From the NCBI GenBank assembly GCA_023436145.1, contig JAEZKP010000091.1:1-37638 (forward strand): a stretch of 37,638 nucleotides of DNA, in the 5' to 3' direction. Within the stretch, counting starts at the first letter, position 1. The number at the start of each line of letters is the position of its first letter. This document shows, in pieces, positions 8,215 to 16,189 of the stretch. The notes under the pieces are model-generated. The model was given only the letters and a program-made list of their open reading frames with translations, made no database searches and had not been told where the DNA came from. A program made the translations under genes and the position numbers. The stretch is from Fibrobacterota bacterium (GTDB lineage Bacteria; Fibrobacterota; Chitinivibrionia; Chitinivibrionales; Chitinispirillaceae).

Positions 8215-9171
8215 CATGTTTATAAAAAACTCCTTACACTCTATACTATCAAACCTGCTTATCATCCTGGATACCGCAGATTCGGTTACATTCAAATGCC
8301 TGGCCATCTGTGCTCCCGAAAAATCAAAGCGGAACTTACCAGTATATGCAAAGAGCTCCCTTGCAGTAGACTTCACATCGAATAGACCCTGCCTAAATAT
8401 CTCTCTGGCGGGAAGACACAAAGACCTGGTCACTTCTTCCACAATTCTTTCCATACTTACATTTTCTTTTACATGGCGGGCAATCCGGGCACGTCTGCTG
8501 CTATCCAATTCTAAGATCTGTTTTACAAATTGTGGTTTCCCCAGCACCCAAACCTCCCGTTTGTGAAAACTGAGTTTTCCGCTATTGGCATCTTTAAGGT
8601 ACTTAATAAGCTGTTCATTCTGTTTATTCGATGTGAATTGCTTTATGTAATCCTGATAAATTTTTACCGGTTCAGACATGTCAAAGAGGTCAAGCACGTA
8701 TTGAACGTTAAAAAATTTGGGGGGCTTATTTCCTATTAAGGAATAGTGGCCGCTCCATTTGTAGTAATCAAGCTGTTCAAGTGTGCATTCCCCATTAGCC
8801 ACCGGCTGCAGATGAATAAAACTGACCAGTTCCTTTAATTTATCCTGCTCGATCACCAGTGCACTGAAACGGGAGCCGAAAACGGTTCCATGACGTTTCT
8901 CAGTTTTATTAAACTTTTTGGCAATAACGGAATTAAAATTCTGCATTGCAATTGAGATTGATTGCTCACTGGACCTGACCAATAGATAGTACTGGTTTGC
9001 GGTTAAGGAAAAAGCATAACAATCAAGTTCATATTTTTTGCTTATTCGGGCTAACTGGTCGATGAAGAATTTTTTAAGTACATCTTTCCCAAAGAGTTGA
9101 ATCTCTTCTGTGCCTTCAGCAGTTATTTGGTAGACGACCTGTGGGACAATTATTCTGGGTTTGGTACTCAT
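8194..9171 (-). CDS. RAYT-like (REP-associated) Y1 transposase with catalytic residues lost
   Basis: This 325-residue protein has the layout of the Y1_Tnp/RAYT family: YQIT (Y14) where relatives have YHVT, the core strand around residues 50-66, RHGTVFGSRFSALVIE (about 93-108), a helix VSFIHLQPV (116-124) and YKWSGHYSLIG. A C-terminal extension (about 200-320) ends in a helix-turn-helix-like ARHLNVTESAVSRM, as in the subgroup of RAYTs with an added DNA-binding domain. Striking losses: the HUH motif NHVH reads N59-Q60-Y61-Y62, and the nucleophile Tyr of YIHLNP is F118. The frame is nevertheless intact over its whole length with no stop, which suggests a maintained DNA-binding protein rather than decay. 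Copies of a palindrome flank it on both sides (copies B-D downstream, E-F upstream). I place the start at 9171; copy E begins 100 bp upstream. Confidence 0.82.
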   Translation of the reverse strand: MSTKPRIIVPQVVYQITAEGTEEIQLFGKDVLKKFFIDQLARISKKYELDCYAFSLTANQYYLLVRSSEQSISIAMQNFNSVIAKKFNKTEKRHGTVFGSRFSALVIEQDKLKELVSFIHLQPVANGECTLEQLDYYKWSGHYSLIGNKPPKFFNVQYVLDLFDMSEPVKIYQDYIKQFTSNKQNEQLIKYLKDANSGKLSFHKREVWVLGKPQFVKQILELDSSRRARIARHVKENVSMERIVEEVTRSLCLPAREIFRQGLFDVKSTARELFAYTGKFRFDFSGAQMARHLNVTESAVSRMISRFDSIECKEFFINMVNAEFT

Positions 9172-9270
9172 GTGCAGGTGTCCTTTTTAGGGGTGAGGAA
9201 TTATAAAAAAAGGCAGCAATTTCAATTCCATCTATTATAAAAAAAACGTGAATCTGGTGGCACCAACTAT

Positions 9271-9313
9271 CCCGGAGGTGAGTTCTTAGAAGTATATTGT
9301 TCACCTCCGGGGA
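9271..9313 (+). repeat. Dispersed palindrome, copy E
   Basis: CCCGGAGGTGA (9271-9281) and TCACCTCCGGG (9301-9311) are perfect complements. The loop has diverged (GTTCTTAGAAGTATATTGT). It lies 100 bp upstream of the RAYT-like start codon, so it could be part of its leader or promoter region. Confidence 0.88.
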
Positions 9314-9506
9314 GAAACAGAGAAAGCTGAAGCATTCTGCCAGATTTTCAAAACCTCTTACAAGCTTCTACGGAAATTAAACGGATTTTCTGATCGATTT
9401 AATGTCTTAAGCAAGGCTCTGGGATCAATACTATAATAGCCCTTATGGGTTTCAGGGCAAATGAGATCAATTTCAGAAATAATGGCAAAAGCCGCAAAAA
9501 TTATGA

Positions 9507-9554
9507 TTCCCCGGAGATGAATTCCTTCTCTGTAAAGAATTCACCTCCGGGGAA
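9507..9554 (+). repeat. Dispersed palindrome, copy F
   Basis: TTCCCCGGAGATGAATT and AATTCACCTCCGGGGAA (ending 9554) flank the loop CCTTCTCTGTAAAG. It is nearly identical to copies B and D. The rest of the gap 9172-9764 contains no credible gene. Confidence 0.9.
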
Positions 9555-9745
9555 AAAAAGAGTTAGCTGCGTACAGACCACTTCTGATACCTGTTCTCAG
9601 AAAATCTTACCTGCCCAAAGCAGCCTTCAATAAAAATATCTCATTTACAATAAACGTTTCCCTCCGCTCTGATGTTTCTAATGAAAAAAAAGCAGAGCCA
9701 GGTTCTAAAAATTAATCGTGGAAATAATGGCATCAGTAAGTCTAT

Positions 9746-9773
9746 TCAAGAAAATGGCCCGAATTTATGGGCC
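9746..9773 (-). terminator. Hairpin terminator at the end of the VWA/barrel operon
   Basis: On the minus strand GGCCC (9773-9769), loop ATAAATTC holding the TAA stop, and GGGCC (9760-9756) form a short GC stem followed by ATTTTCTT. It lies at the end of the last gene of the five-gene operon and is followed by a gene-free gap. Confidence 0.5.
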
Positions 9774-12029
9774 TATTTTGCTTTTTATTTTCTCAATCTC
9801 TTTGTTCAGTTTTTCCTCTTTCTTTTCACTTTTTTCAAATGCTTTTTGCTGCTCGCTCTGATTTATTATCTTGAGAACACGTGCAAGTGCGTAGTCTACA
9901 TCTTCAAGAACCTTTTCATAATTACGTGCAAAAAAATTCTGCCTGTTCCAGTTATCAAAAAGGTTCTGTTTTTCGGCTATCTCACGAACGTACTCTTTCT
10001 GGTCAATGTGCATGCTATCTTTAATTTCAATAGCTTCAGCTTCCAGTTTTCCGGTTGCCAACTCTTCTACTCTATTTCCGAACCTCTCATAATCGTCACG
10101 CAAGATGTTATATTTCTCCACTTCATATTCAAACTCACTTTCTGATGGCAAGGTAAGAGTATTTAACCGAATAGAGGCTTCATTTAATATTTTAGCTGCT
10201 CCATGATAATCCTTTTTGATCATGCCTACATACCCCAACAACAGTTCTCCCTCCGCTTTTATGACTTCTGAAGTAGCGACATCAATTAGACTTCGTCCGG
10301 CAATAGTACAATCATCCCATTTTCTGGACCTGAGTGCTACCCATCCTATGCCAAGAAGAGCATCTTCATAATAGTAGCTTTCCTTTGGTATAAGCTTTAA
10401 TGCGGCAACAGCATTGGTCAATTCATTTTCCTCATAAAGCAGATATCCAATTAACAGATAAGTCCTATTGACCGTCTCGTTCTCTGCATTTGTACTGGCT
10501 TCCGGACCTAGACATTCTTTCAAATACCCCAGGGCAGTCTGATAATTATCCTCAATCGCAGCACAAACCGCCATAGAGTGACGAGCATAGATATAATCCT
10601 GATGCGTTTCTGGAATTTTGTCCAACAAATTTATAGCTTCTTTATACTTTTTTTCTTTTATAAGGGTTTCTCCTTTTAAATAGTGTGCATGATAACGCAA
10701 AGAATCGATTGTGTGTGGGCCGCTTAAAAGCCTGAACATTTCATCAACACCGTTATGATTGTTTTGACGGTAATAGATATTCATGATTCCCATATTTGCG
10801 AATGGATGGATTTTGCTTTTTGGATATTTAATCATTGATCGTTGATATTGCGACACTGCAGTTTCTCTGATATCGAGTCTTTCAAAGCAAATGCTACTGT
10901 AAAGACTGACAAAATCATTTTTTACAAATTTCGGGTATTCCACCACTATTCTTGAAAAAATGAAATATGCATCCCAATATTGTCCTTCTGAGAACAGTTT
11001 CATGGCTTTATTGTACAGATCATAGGGAATTACATTCATTTTATCCGTTATTTTTTTATTCATTTTTAATTTACGCGAATCACCAAATTCAGATCTCATA
11101 AAAATCGAATGTGAAGGGAAGTCTGTTCTGAATGGAAACAGAAACTGGTACATCAATGTAAGGTCTCGTCCTTTATTTAGTGCTGGCGAATGAATGCCTG
11201 CACTGCCGCCTGCATACTCATTACCGATCTGTCCATAAATCTTAAGAAAATTAAACAACCATGTTCCAGCTTTAAACGAAACATCAAATTCCAGGTTTTT
11301 CTCTTTGCCAGATATGAAATCATCAGTGTGTGAAACTATATCCTTGGCAATAACATACAATTCAAGATCAAGATGTTTTTTGAAAAGCTCTCCAATATAG
11401 GATAACACTGCTGCACCTGCATATCGGGTATCCCCTTTTAAAAGGATGTTTTGTGTGGATATCCCAAATGTATGATTTCCACTGGTGCTGTCTTTTGAAA
11501 TTGAATATGAAACTCCTATATCACCACCGTATGCTTTCATTTTTTTTCCGAAGATGTCATTAAAAACGAAATGACTATTGATACCAATATTCAATCCCTT
11601 CCATATATTGAACGCATAAGAAAGCAGAAAGGAATTACTTCGGTCCGATAATCTCCCGTCTGATATGATATCTATAGTCCCCTGGCTTTCGACAGGAGTT
11701 GTAGCATCCAGTTTTCCTGCCCCTTCCCCTTCATAACTCAATGCAAACGTATGCCTTAGATATGGAAATACAAATACCCCTTCTGTAAGCTGGTATGTAT
11801 TTTCTACCGTAAATGCCTGCGATAATTGTATCCCTGTATATTCTGCGTTCGACAAAAAAGCTGCATTGGTTAAAGGGGAATATTTCGCAAGTGCATCACG
11901 CCATTGTTGAGAAATAATAAATTCACCAGGAAGTCCTTGACCATGTGCAGATAAATATCCTGCTGTCAGAAAAGCCATAAAAAAAGAGGTCCGGATACTT
12001 GATTTTCTGGTTTTCATAGATATTTGCAT
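9765..12029 (-). CDS. Outer-membrane barrel + TPR + coiled-coil protein, paralogue B
   Basis: This 754-residue exported protein has a signal peptide (about 8-30, ending SAHG). Directly after it comes GLPGEFIIS.QWR...SPLTNAAF, then about 300 residues of alternating polar/aromatic beta strands that look like a PorV/FadL-type outer-membrane barrel (for example GKDIFKK-like turns and SIFMRSEFG). From about residue 335 there are TPR-like helical repeats (YNKAMKLFSEGQYWDAYFIFSR and five or more further units to about 590). The last about 100 residues are a charged coiled coil (EKSEKKEEKLNKEIEKIKSK). A C-terminal extension after an even-stranded barrel would be periplasmic. It is homologous end to end with the product of 16190-18499. 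Its gene begins 18 bp after the VWA-B gene, so the two are cotranscribed. Function is unknown; anchoring or export of the VWA partner is my inference. Confidence 0.8.
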   Translation of the reverse strand: MQISMKTRKSSIRTSFFMAFLTAGYLSAHGQGLPGEFIISQQWRDALAKYSPLTNAAFLSNAEYTGIQLSQAFTVENTYQLTEGVFVFPYLRHTFALSYEGEGAGKLDATTPVESQGTIDIISDGRLSDRSNSFLLSYAFNIWKGLNIGINSHFVFNDIFGKKMKAYGGDIGVSYSISKDSTSGNHTFGISTQNILLKGDTRYAGAAVLSYIGELFKKHLDLELYVIAKDIVSHTDDFISGKEKNLEFDVSFKAGTWLFNFLKIYGQIGNEYAGGSAGIHSPALNKGRDLTLMYQFLFPFRTDFPSHSIFMRSEFGDSRKLKMNKKITDKMNVIPYDLYNKAMKLFSEGQYWDAYFIFSRIVVEYPKFVKNDFVSLYSSICFERLDIRETAVSQYQRSMIKYPKSKIHPFANMGIMNIYYRQNNHNGVDEMFRLLSGPHTIDSLRYHAHYLKGETLIKEKKYKEAINLLDKIPETHQDYIYARHSMAVCAAIEDNYQTALGYLKECLGPEASTNAENETVNRTYLLIGYLLYEENELTNAVAALKLIPKESYYYEDALLGIGWVALRSRKWDDCTIAGRSLIDVATSEVIKAEGELLLGYVGMIKKDYHGAAKILNEASIRLNTLTLPSESEFEYEVEKYNILRDDYERFGNRVEELATGKLEAEAIEIKDSMHIDQKEYVREIAEKQNLFDNWNRQNFFARNYEKVLEDVDYALARVLKIINQSEQQKAFEKSEKKEEKLNKEIEKIKSKIGP

Positions 12030-12047
12030 ATAATTGTTAATCCTGGA

Positions 12048-14717
12048 TCATTGATATAAAATGCCTATTTTTGTTTTTATAGTTCGTGAAATACCATTGG
12101 TTACATTAATATTTACTACAGCAACATAGGTTCCGTCACCAACATATCTGCCATTTTTATTTACACCGTTCCATAAATAAAGAAGTTTACCGTTTTCAGA
12201 TGTTGAAACGCATTGTCCGTCCTTCAATACAGCGTTTCCTACCTGATCATAAATAGATATGTTAGCACTTACCGAATCCTGAGGTAACAAAAGTTCTGAT
12301 GACTTTATCAGTATAATCACTCCGTTAGATACCGAACCATCTTTAAACTGTCTTCTTGCTGTATGAGGAATTAAATAAGTTTTTGGATTGACCGGAGTCG
12401 GGCCGGCAGTTACTGTAAAATTGTAATTGATATCATTGGTTTGAACTATTACTCTCCGGTTGTTGGGATTGGTTTGGATATTTCCAAGATTATCACTGAC
12501 TGAATCATTCTCATTGATCCAGATTGAATCCTTTCTTGAGACAATCGACTTACCATTAATACTATTGACCAGGAATATTTGTGTAACATCATCTCCTCCT
12601 GAAATGTTTGTTACATCTAATGAATATGTCACTTTAGAAACAGGATCCATCAGCTTAAATGGCGAGAATTTATCTATCTTTTCAGTTTTTTCAGAAAACG
12701 TGACTATTAATGTATCATTCACCTTATCATTTCCGGTGGATTTACCATTTCTAAAACTTGCATTTTTAATTACTGGTGCCATACTGTCAGAAATTATAAC
12801 CGCTCCAGAGGGAAACACTCCTCCAGAGGATAAATTTGGCGTTGTCTGAATAATGAGTAGTTCATCTGGGAGCGCTGATGTATTTGGATTATTATCAGTT
12901 ACTTTAATTATTATGTCAAAACCGGCACCTGTTTTTATAAGTGATATAATAGAAATCGGGCGTGCTCCTGTGAAATAAAGATTTGGTTTAATCTGGTCCA
13001 GTTCTTCATTTGTTATTTTATCGGAAGCTTCTGCTACACGTATGAGATCAGGGAAACCATCTGCATCCTGATCAAGAAAGTAAGCGGAAACGATCCCCAG
13101 GTTACGTGCTGCTCCAATTGCTTTTGATGATCTTACAATGTCCAGAGGAAAGTCTGGGTTCTGGTAAAAAGCAACAATGCTGTCATTTTCTGCAGTTTGA
13201 AGAAGGTTGTCAATTTTTGGGGCAGCCGTTTGACGGGTAATTGTTGCGGTATAATATGATCCCTGCTTTATAGCATTCACTTTAAGAGTGTCTGGCAACG
13301 AAACAATCGAGTTGGATATTATTAATGGAACAGAATTCAGATCCATAGGTGCCGGCGGATAGAACCGGATCTCAATATTTTTTTGATCATCAGATAGAAT
13401 ACCAGTTGCTTCAACACCGTCAACAAAAAATCGAATTGTCCCCTGGTCCCGACATGTTGTTGTAATATCGGGAGGTAATTCGATACCCTGCACACTTTTT
13501 ATTATTAAGTCAAAAGATCTTGTAGAATCTATATCCATCGGAGGAGCATAATGATAGGTAAACTTTATCGATAACCTGGTAAGCGGGTTTTGCAATGCAA
13601 AACTTTTATTGAAATAAGCATAAGTATCATCAAAGCTAACTGCAGTATCATTATTAATTTTTAAACTTACCGGAGTGCTTGGAATCTGTCTGAAACCATG
13701 TCCTTTGGAAATATTCAGCAGTTTTGTCAAAAGTTCATTAATATCTCCCTGCGTCTTCCATACATCACTTAGCAGATTTGATGATGAGTAGCCGTTGTTC
13801 TTGATATTTTCTGTCATTTCGACAATCTGTTTTGGTATTGGTTGTGAATTATTCACCCAATAGGCAGTAAATGTAGCTGGAAGATCAGTTCCAGCTTTGA
13901 AATCATTAATAAACGATCTTCTCTCAAGGTCAACATTTTGGGGTTCACCATCTGAGAGAAAAATGATATACTGTTTGGATTTTGGATATTTTGCTTTCTG
14001 GAAAGCTTTTCTGGCTGCCTCAAATGCCAGCGTAATGTCGGTTGTTCCATTATATTGGGATTGGTATTGTTCAAATCCTTCCTGTCCATTATGACGTCCG
14101 TTCTCACCATAGTACCCGTTAATTAACTTGCGGTTATTTCCTGCATCCCTCTCTGTAGGGCTCAGAGCAATCACACTTTTTAAATATTCGGTTGCCGCCT
14201 GTCCGGAAACCGAAGAATTCAGTTGAGTGAGAGGAATGTAGGCATCGGTGTATGACGATGACAGATCGAGTTTGACTGAATACGGGTCCAGGGATGAATT
14301 GTGCAGAAGCTGGTTTGAGAAAACAACAATTCCGACTTCTGAGGCTGGTGAACTGGCATACAGTGAATCAATCAGATTTGATGTTAATTTGTAACGTATA
14401 CAGTTGCTGTCTGAAACCGACATGCTGCCAGAATGATCAATTACAAAAAAAAGAGAGATCGTGTCATTGTGCCCAGGAACATAAGATTCATCAAAATATG
14501 TTGGTGCACAGTGCTTGAATACTCTCGATAATGAAATGATATTTGAAGGCAGCATTAATGTGTCTTTTGTTTCATAATTCACAGGACAATCAAGTGTTGC
14601 CTCACATAATTCTGATGACCAGACTTTGCCTTTTGAAATAATGGTTGCTGCAAGTATTGTCAGCAGAAATGTTCTGTTGCAAAACTTATCTGCTTTTTTC
14701 AGTATCCCTTTATTCAC
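12048..14717 (-). CDS. VWA-domain surface protein with SbsA-like and FlgD-like C-terminal domains, paralogue B
   Basis: This 889-residue secreted protein has a signal segment (about 15-33). A conserved cysteine-bearing N-terminus (LCEATLDCP ... HCAP) leads to a VWA domain (about 85-300). Its MIDAS is complete: DHSGSMS, the Thr of NGTTDIT, and LSDGEP. A beta-rich middle includes YFLDQDADGFPDLI, a DxDxDG motif. A Big/SbsA-like domain (DTLIVTFSEKTE ... DNLGNIQTNPNNRR) follows, then an FlgD-Ig-like end (LYLWNGVNKNGRYVGDGTY). The MIDAS suggests divalent-metal-dependent adhesion. The gene follows the regulatory-like protein by 73 bp, with AAAGGAG 14 nt before the ATG. Its last about 230 residues are also homologous to the end of the fibro-slime protein at 33632-37030. 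It is larger than paralogue A by the inserted SbsA-like part. Confidence 0.85.
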   Translation of the reverse strand: MNKGILKKADKFCNRTFLLTILAATIISKGKVWSSELCEATLDCPVNYETKDTLMLPSNIISLSRVFKHCAPTYFDESYVPGHNDTISLFFVIDHSGSMSVSDSNCIRYKLTSNLIDSLYASSPASEVGIVVFSNQLLHNSSLDPYSVKLDLSSSYTDAYIPLTQLNSSVSGQAATEYLKSVIALSPTERDAGNNRKLINGYYGENGRHNGQEGFEQYQSQYNGTTDITLAFEAARKAFQKAKYPKSKQYIIFLSDGEPQNVDLERRSFINDFKAGTDLPATFTAYWVNNSQPIPKQIVEMTENIKNNGYSSSNLLSDVWKTQGDINELLTKLLNISKGHGFRQIPSTPVSLKINNDTAVSFDDTYAYFNKSFALQNPLTRLSIKFTYHYAPPMDIDSTRSFDLIIKSVQGIELPPDITTTCRDQGTIRFFVDGVEATGILSDDQKNIEIRFYPPAPMDLNSVPLIISNSIVSLPDTLKVNAIKQGSYYTATITRQTAAPKIDNLLQTAENDSIVAFYQNPDFPLDIVRSSKAIGAARNLGIVSAYFLDQDADGFPDLIRVAEASDKITNEELDQIKPNLYFTGARPISIISLIKTGAGFDIIIKVTDNNPNTSALPDELLIIQTTPNLSSGGVFPSGAVIISDSMAPVIKNASFRNGKSTGNDKVNDTLIVTFSEKTEKIDKFSPFKLMDPVSKVTYSLDVTNISGGDDVTQIFLVNSINGKSIVSRKDSIWINENDSVSDNLGNIQTNPNNRRVIVQTNDINYNFTVTAGPTPVNPKTYLIPHTARRQFKDGSVSNGVIILIKSSELLLPQDSVSANISIYDQVGNAVLKDGQCVSTSENGKLLYLWNGVNKNGRYVGDGTYVAVVNINVTNGISRTIKTKIGILYQ

Positions 14718-14790
14718 CAGCCGACATCTCCTTTAAATAGTTACAGACACATTGATTGGAAAACCTTTTGATATTGTCAGATTAAATAAA

Positions 14791-16170
14791 TTAATCCACA
14801 TCAATCGTATTGTTAACCGGTGGTTTGATTACTGGTGGTAAAATGTATCTGAATACATCTGATGGAGTATTTGGCACCGGAGGATCTTTTTCAACAACAG
14901 TAATCGTATTTTTTTTATCCTTTGATGGAGATGCGTGAACACTTGACATTAAAGCCTTTCCGTAACCAGATTCACCGAATGCACTTGCTTTTATGGAAAG
15001 CCGGTAGACAACATAGTACTGCCAGTATGGGTATTGTGGATTTACCTTGTAAGTGCTGTCTGTTGCCGGTGAGTTTGTTTGAAGGTTATAGCCAAAATAG
15101 TTTAGATTATCATCGAGAGAATTTCCAAATGAAATTATATCGGATGGATTGCCCGTGCTCAATTTTCCTTCACCACCAAATGGGCCAAGGCATGCATAAC
15201 CTGAATTGGTTTTTGTTGTCTGACTGATAAGGTCTAGTTTGCCTTCAAATACAATGTCTCCATCAGCATTACTGATTGAAAGAGCGACATGGTCACTTTC
15301 ATACAGATCCGCAAATGTGTGTTCTCTTTTAACCCATCCTATGGCATTTGTTCCATAGGTGTTATCAACGAAATACGGGCTGAAAATGACTTCTATATCA
15401 ACAACGTCATTACTAACTGCATGTATTATTTTTACAAGTGGCTGTTCAACATCTCCCAGTGTACCCCAGAAGTACTGTGCTTCACCATATCTTGACAGTC
15501 GATCCAATGATCCGTCATCATAAGATGACTTCCCTACAGAATCATTGACCAGTGTATCAAGTATTACATTCAGAGTACCTGAGAGGTTATTTACCGGTAA
15601 ACGTTTGGTAATGTATCCAGCTTTTGACACTCGGATTGTATCGGTTGAAAGGGCAGATACTGATGCAGTTATATCGGTTTCTTTGACTGTATTTGATTTT
15701 GACAGTATAGAATAAGTGTTGTTTAGTGAATTAGTCCTGATTATGAATTCAGATTGACCAAGAGATAATACATACAGTATAACTGATGGAACAGGAAGCA
15801 ATTTTATTTGCAGATTATCATCATTAATTTTTCCTGATTTTTCCCATATCATTTTTCCATTGAGTTCGAAAGCCCTGATCCCCCATTTCCCTGTGTTGTG
15901 ATGGTTGATTGTTAAAAATCCGTTTTTGAAAAAAAATGATGGCTTTTGAAACGATGAAACAGTTGGTTTTATACTGACAATTTTATTGAATGAATACATT
16001 CCATCGGAATTACTTTCTGTTACAAGGATCGACTTTTCAAGAGTTACTATGGCGTCTGACAGAGTCGCACCTTTCTTGTTTGTTATCACGCCAGACAGGT
16101 TGATCACGATATCTGCATTTACCATGCAAACCGACAACAGTATCAGCATTCCGATTGCTTTTACATACAT
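14791..16170 (-). CDS. Secreted protein: interrupted carboxypeptidase-regulatory-like domain plus unknown beta domain
   Basis: I place the start at ATG 16170, since AAGGAGG stands 7 nt before it and the codons upstream overlap the previous gene; the protein is then 459 residues. After a signal peptide (MYVKAIGMLILLSVCMVNA) comes a CarboxypepD_reg-like start (SGVITNKKGATLSDAIVTLE ... DGMYSFN). A T9SS-tail-like piece is inserted (GIRAFELNGKMIW ... VILYVLSLGQSEFIIR), and the first domain then resumes (DTIRVSKAGYITKRLPVNNL...LNVILDTL). The C-terminal half contains FSPYFVDNTYG, SDHVALSISNADGDIVFEGKLD and a Gly/Asn-rich stretch. It looks like an extracellular beta domain that I cannot name with confidence. 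It lies 19 bp after the first barrel gene and between the two VWA/barrel pairs, so it is probably a third component of the same surface system. Confidence 0.78.
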   Translation of the reverse strand: MYVKAIGMLILLSVCMVNADIVINLSGVITNKKGATLSDAIVTLEKSILVTESNSDGMYSFNKIVSIKPTVSSFQKPSFFFKNGFLTINHHNTGKWGIRAFELNGKMIWEKSGKINDDNLQIKLLPVPSVILYVLSLGQSEFIIRTNSLNNTYSILSKSNTVKETDITASVSALSTDTIRVSKAGYITKRLPVNNLSGTLNVILDTLVNDSVGKSSYDDGSLDRLSRYGEAQYFWGTLGDVEQPLVKIIHAVSNDVVDIEVIFSPYFVDNTYGTNAIGWVKREHTFADLYESDHVALSISNADGDIVFEGKLDLISQTTKTNSGYACLGPFGGEGKLSTGNPSDIISFGNSLDDNLNYFGYNLQTNSPATDSTYKVNPQYPYWQYYVVYRLSIKASAFGESGYGKALMSSVHASPSKDKKNTITVVEKDPPVPNTPSDVFRYILPPVIKPPVNNTIDVD

Positions 16171-16189
16171 AATACTGCCTCCTTCTTTT

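Noticed and set aside
7546..9554. Regularly repeated palindromes read as a CRISPR array
   Set aside because: Spacing is irregular (about 180-1300 bp), the repeats are imperfect palindromes of about 48 bp with changing arms, a gene lies among them and no cas gene is present.
9445..9633. Small plus-strand ORF upstream of the operon end
   Set aside because: It runs straight through palindrome copy F and has no ribosome-binding site or protein-like composition.
9672..10145. Plus-strand 157-codon frame with hydrophobic content
   Set aside because: It lies antisense to the Lys/Glu-rich coiled coil at the end of the barrel/TPR gene; such sequence reads as Phe/Leu-rich on the other strand.
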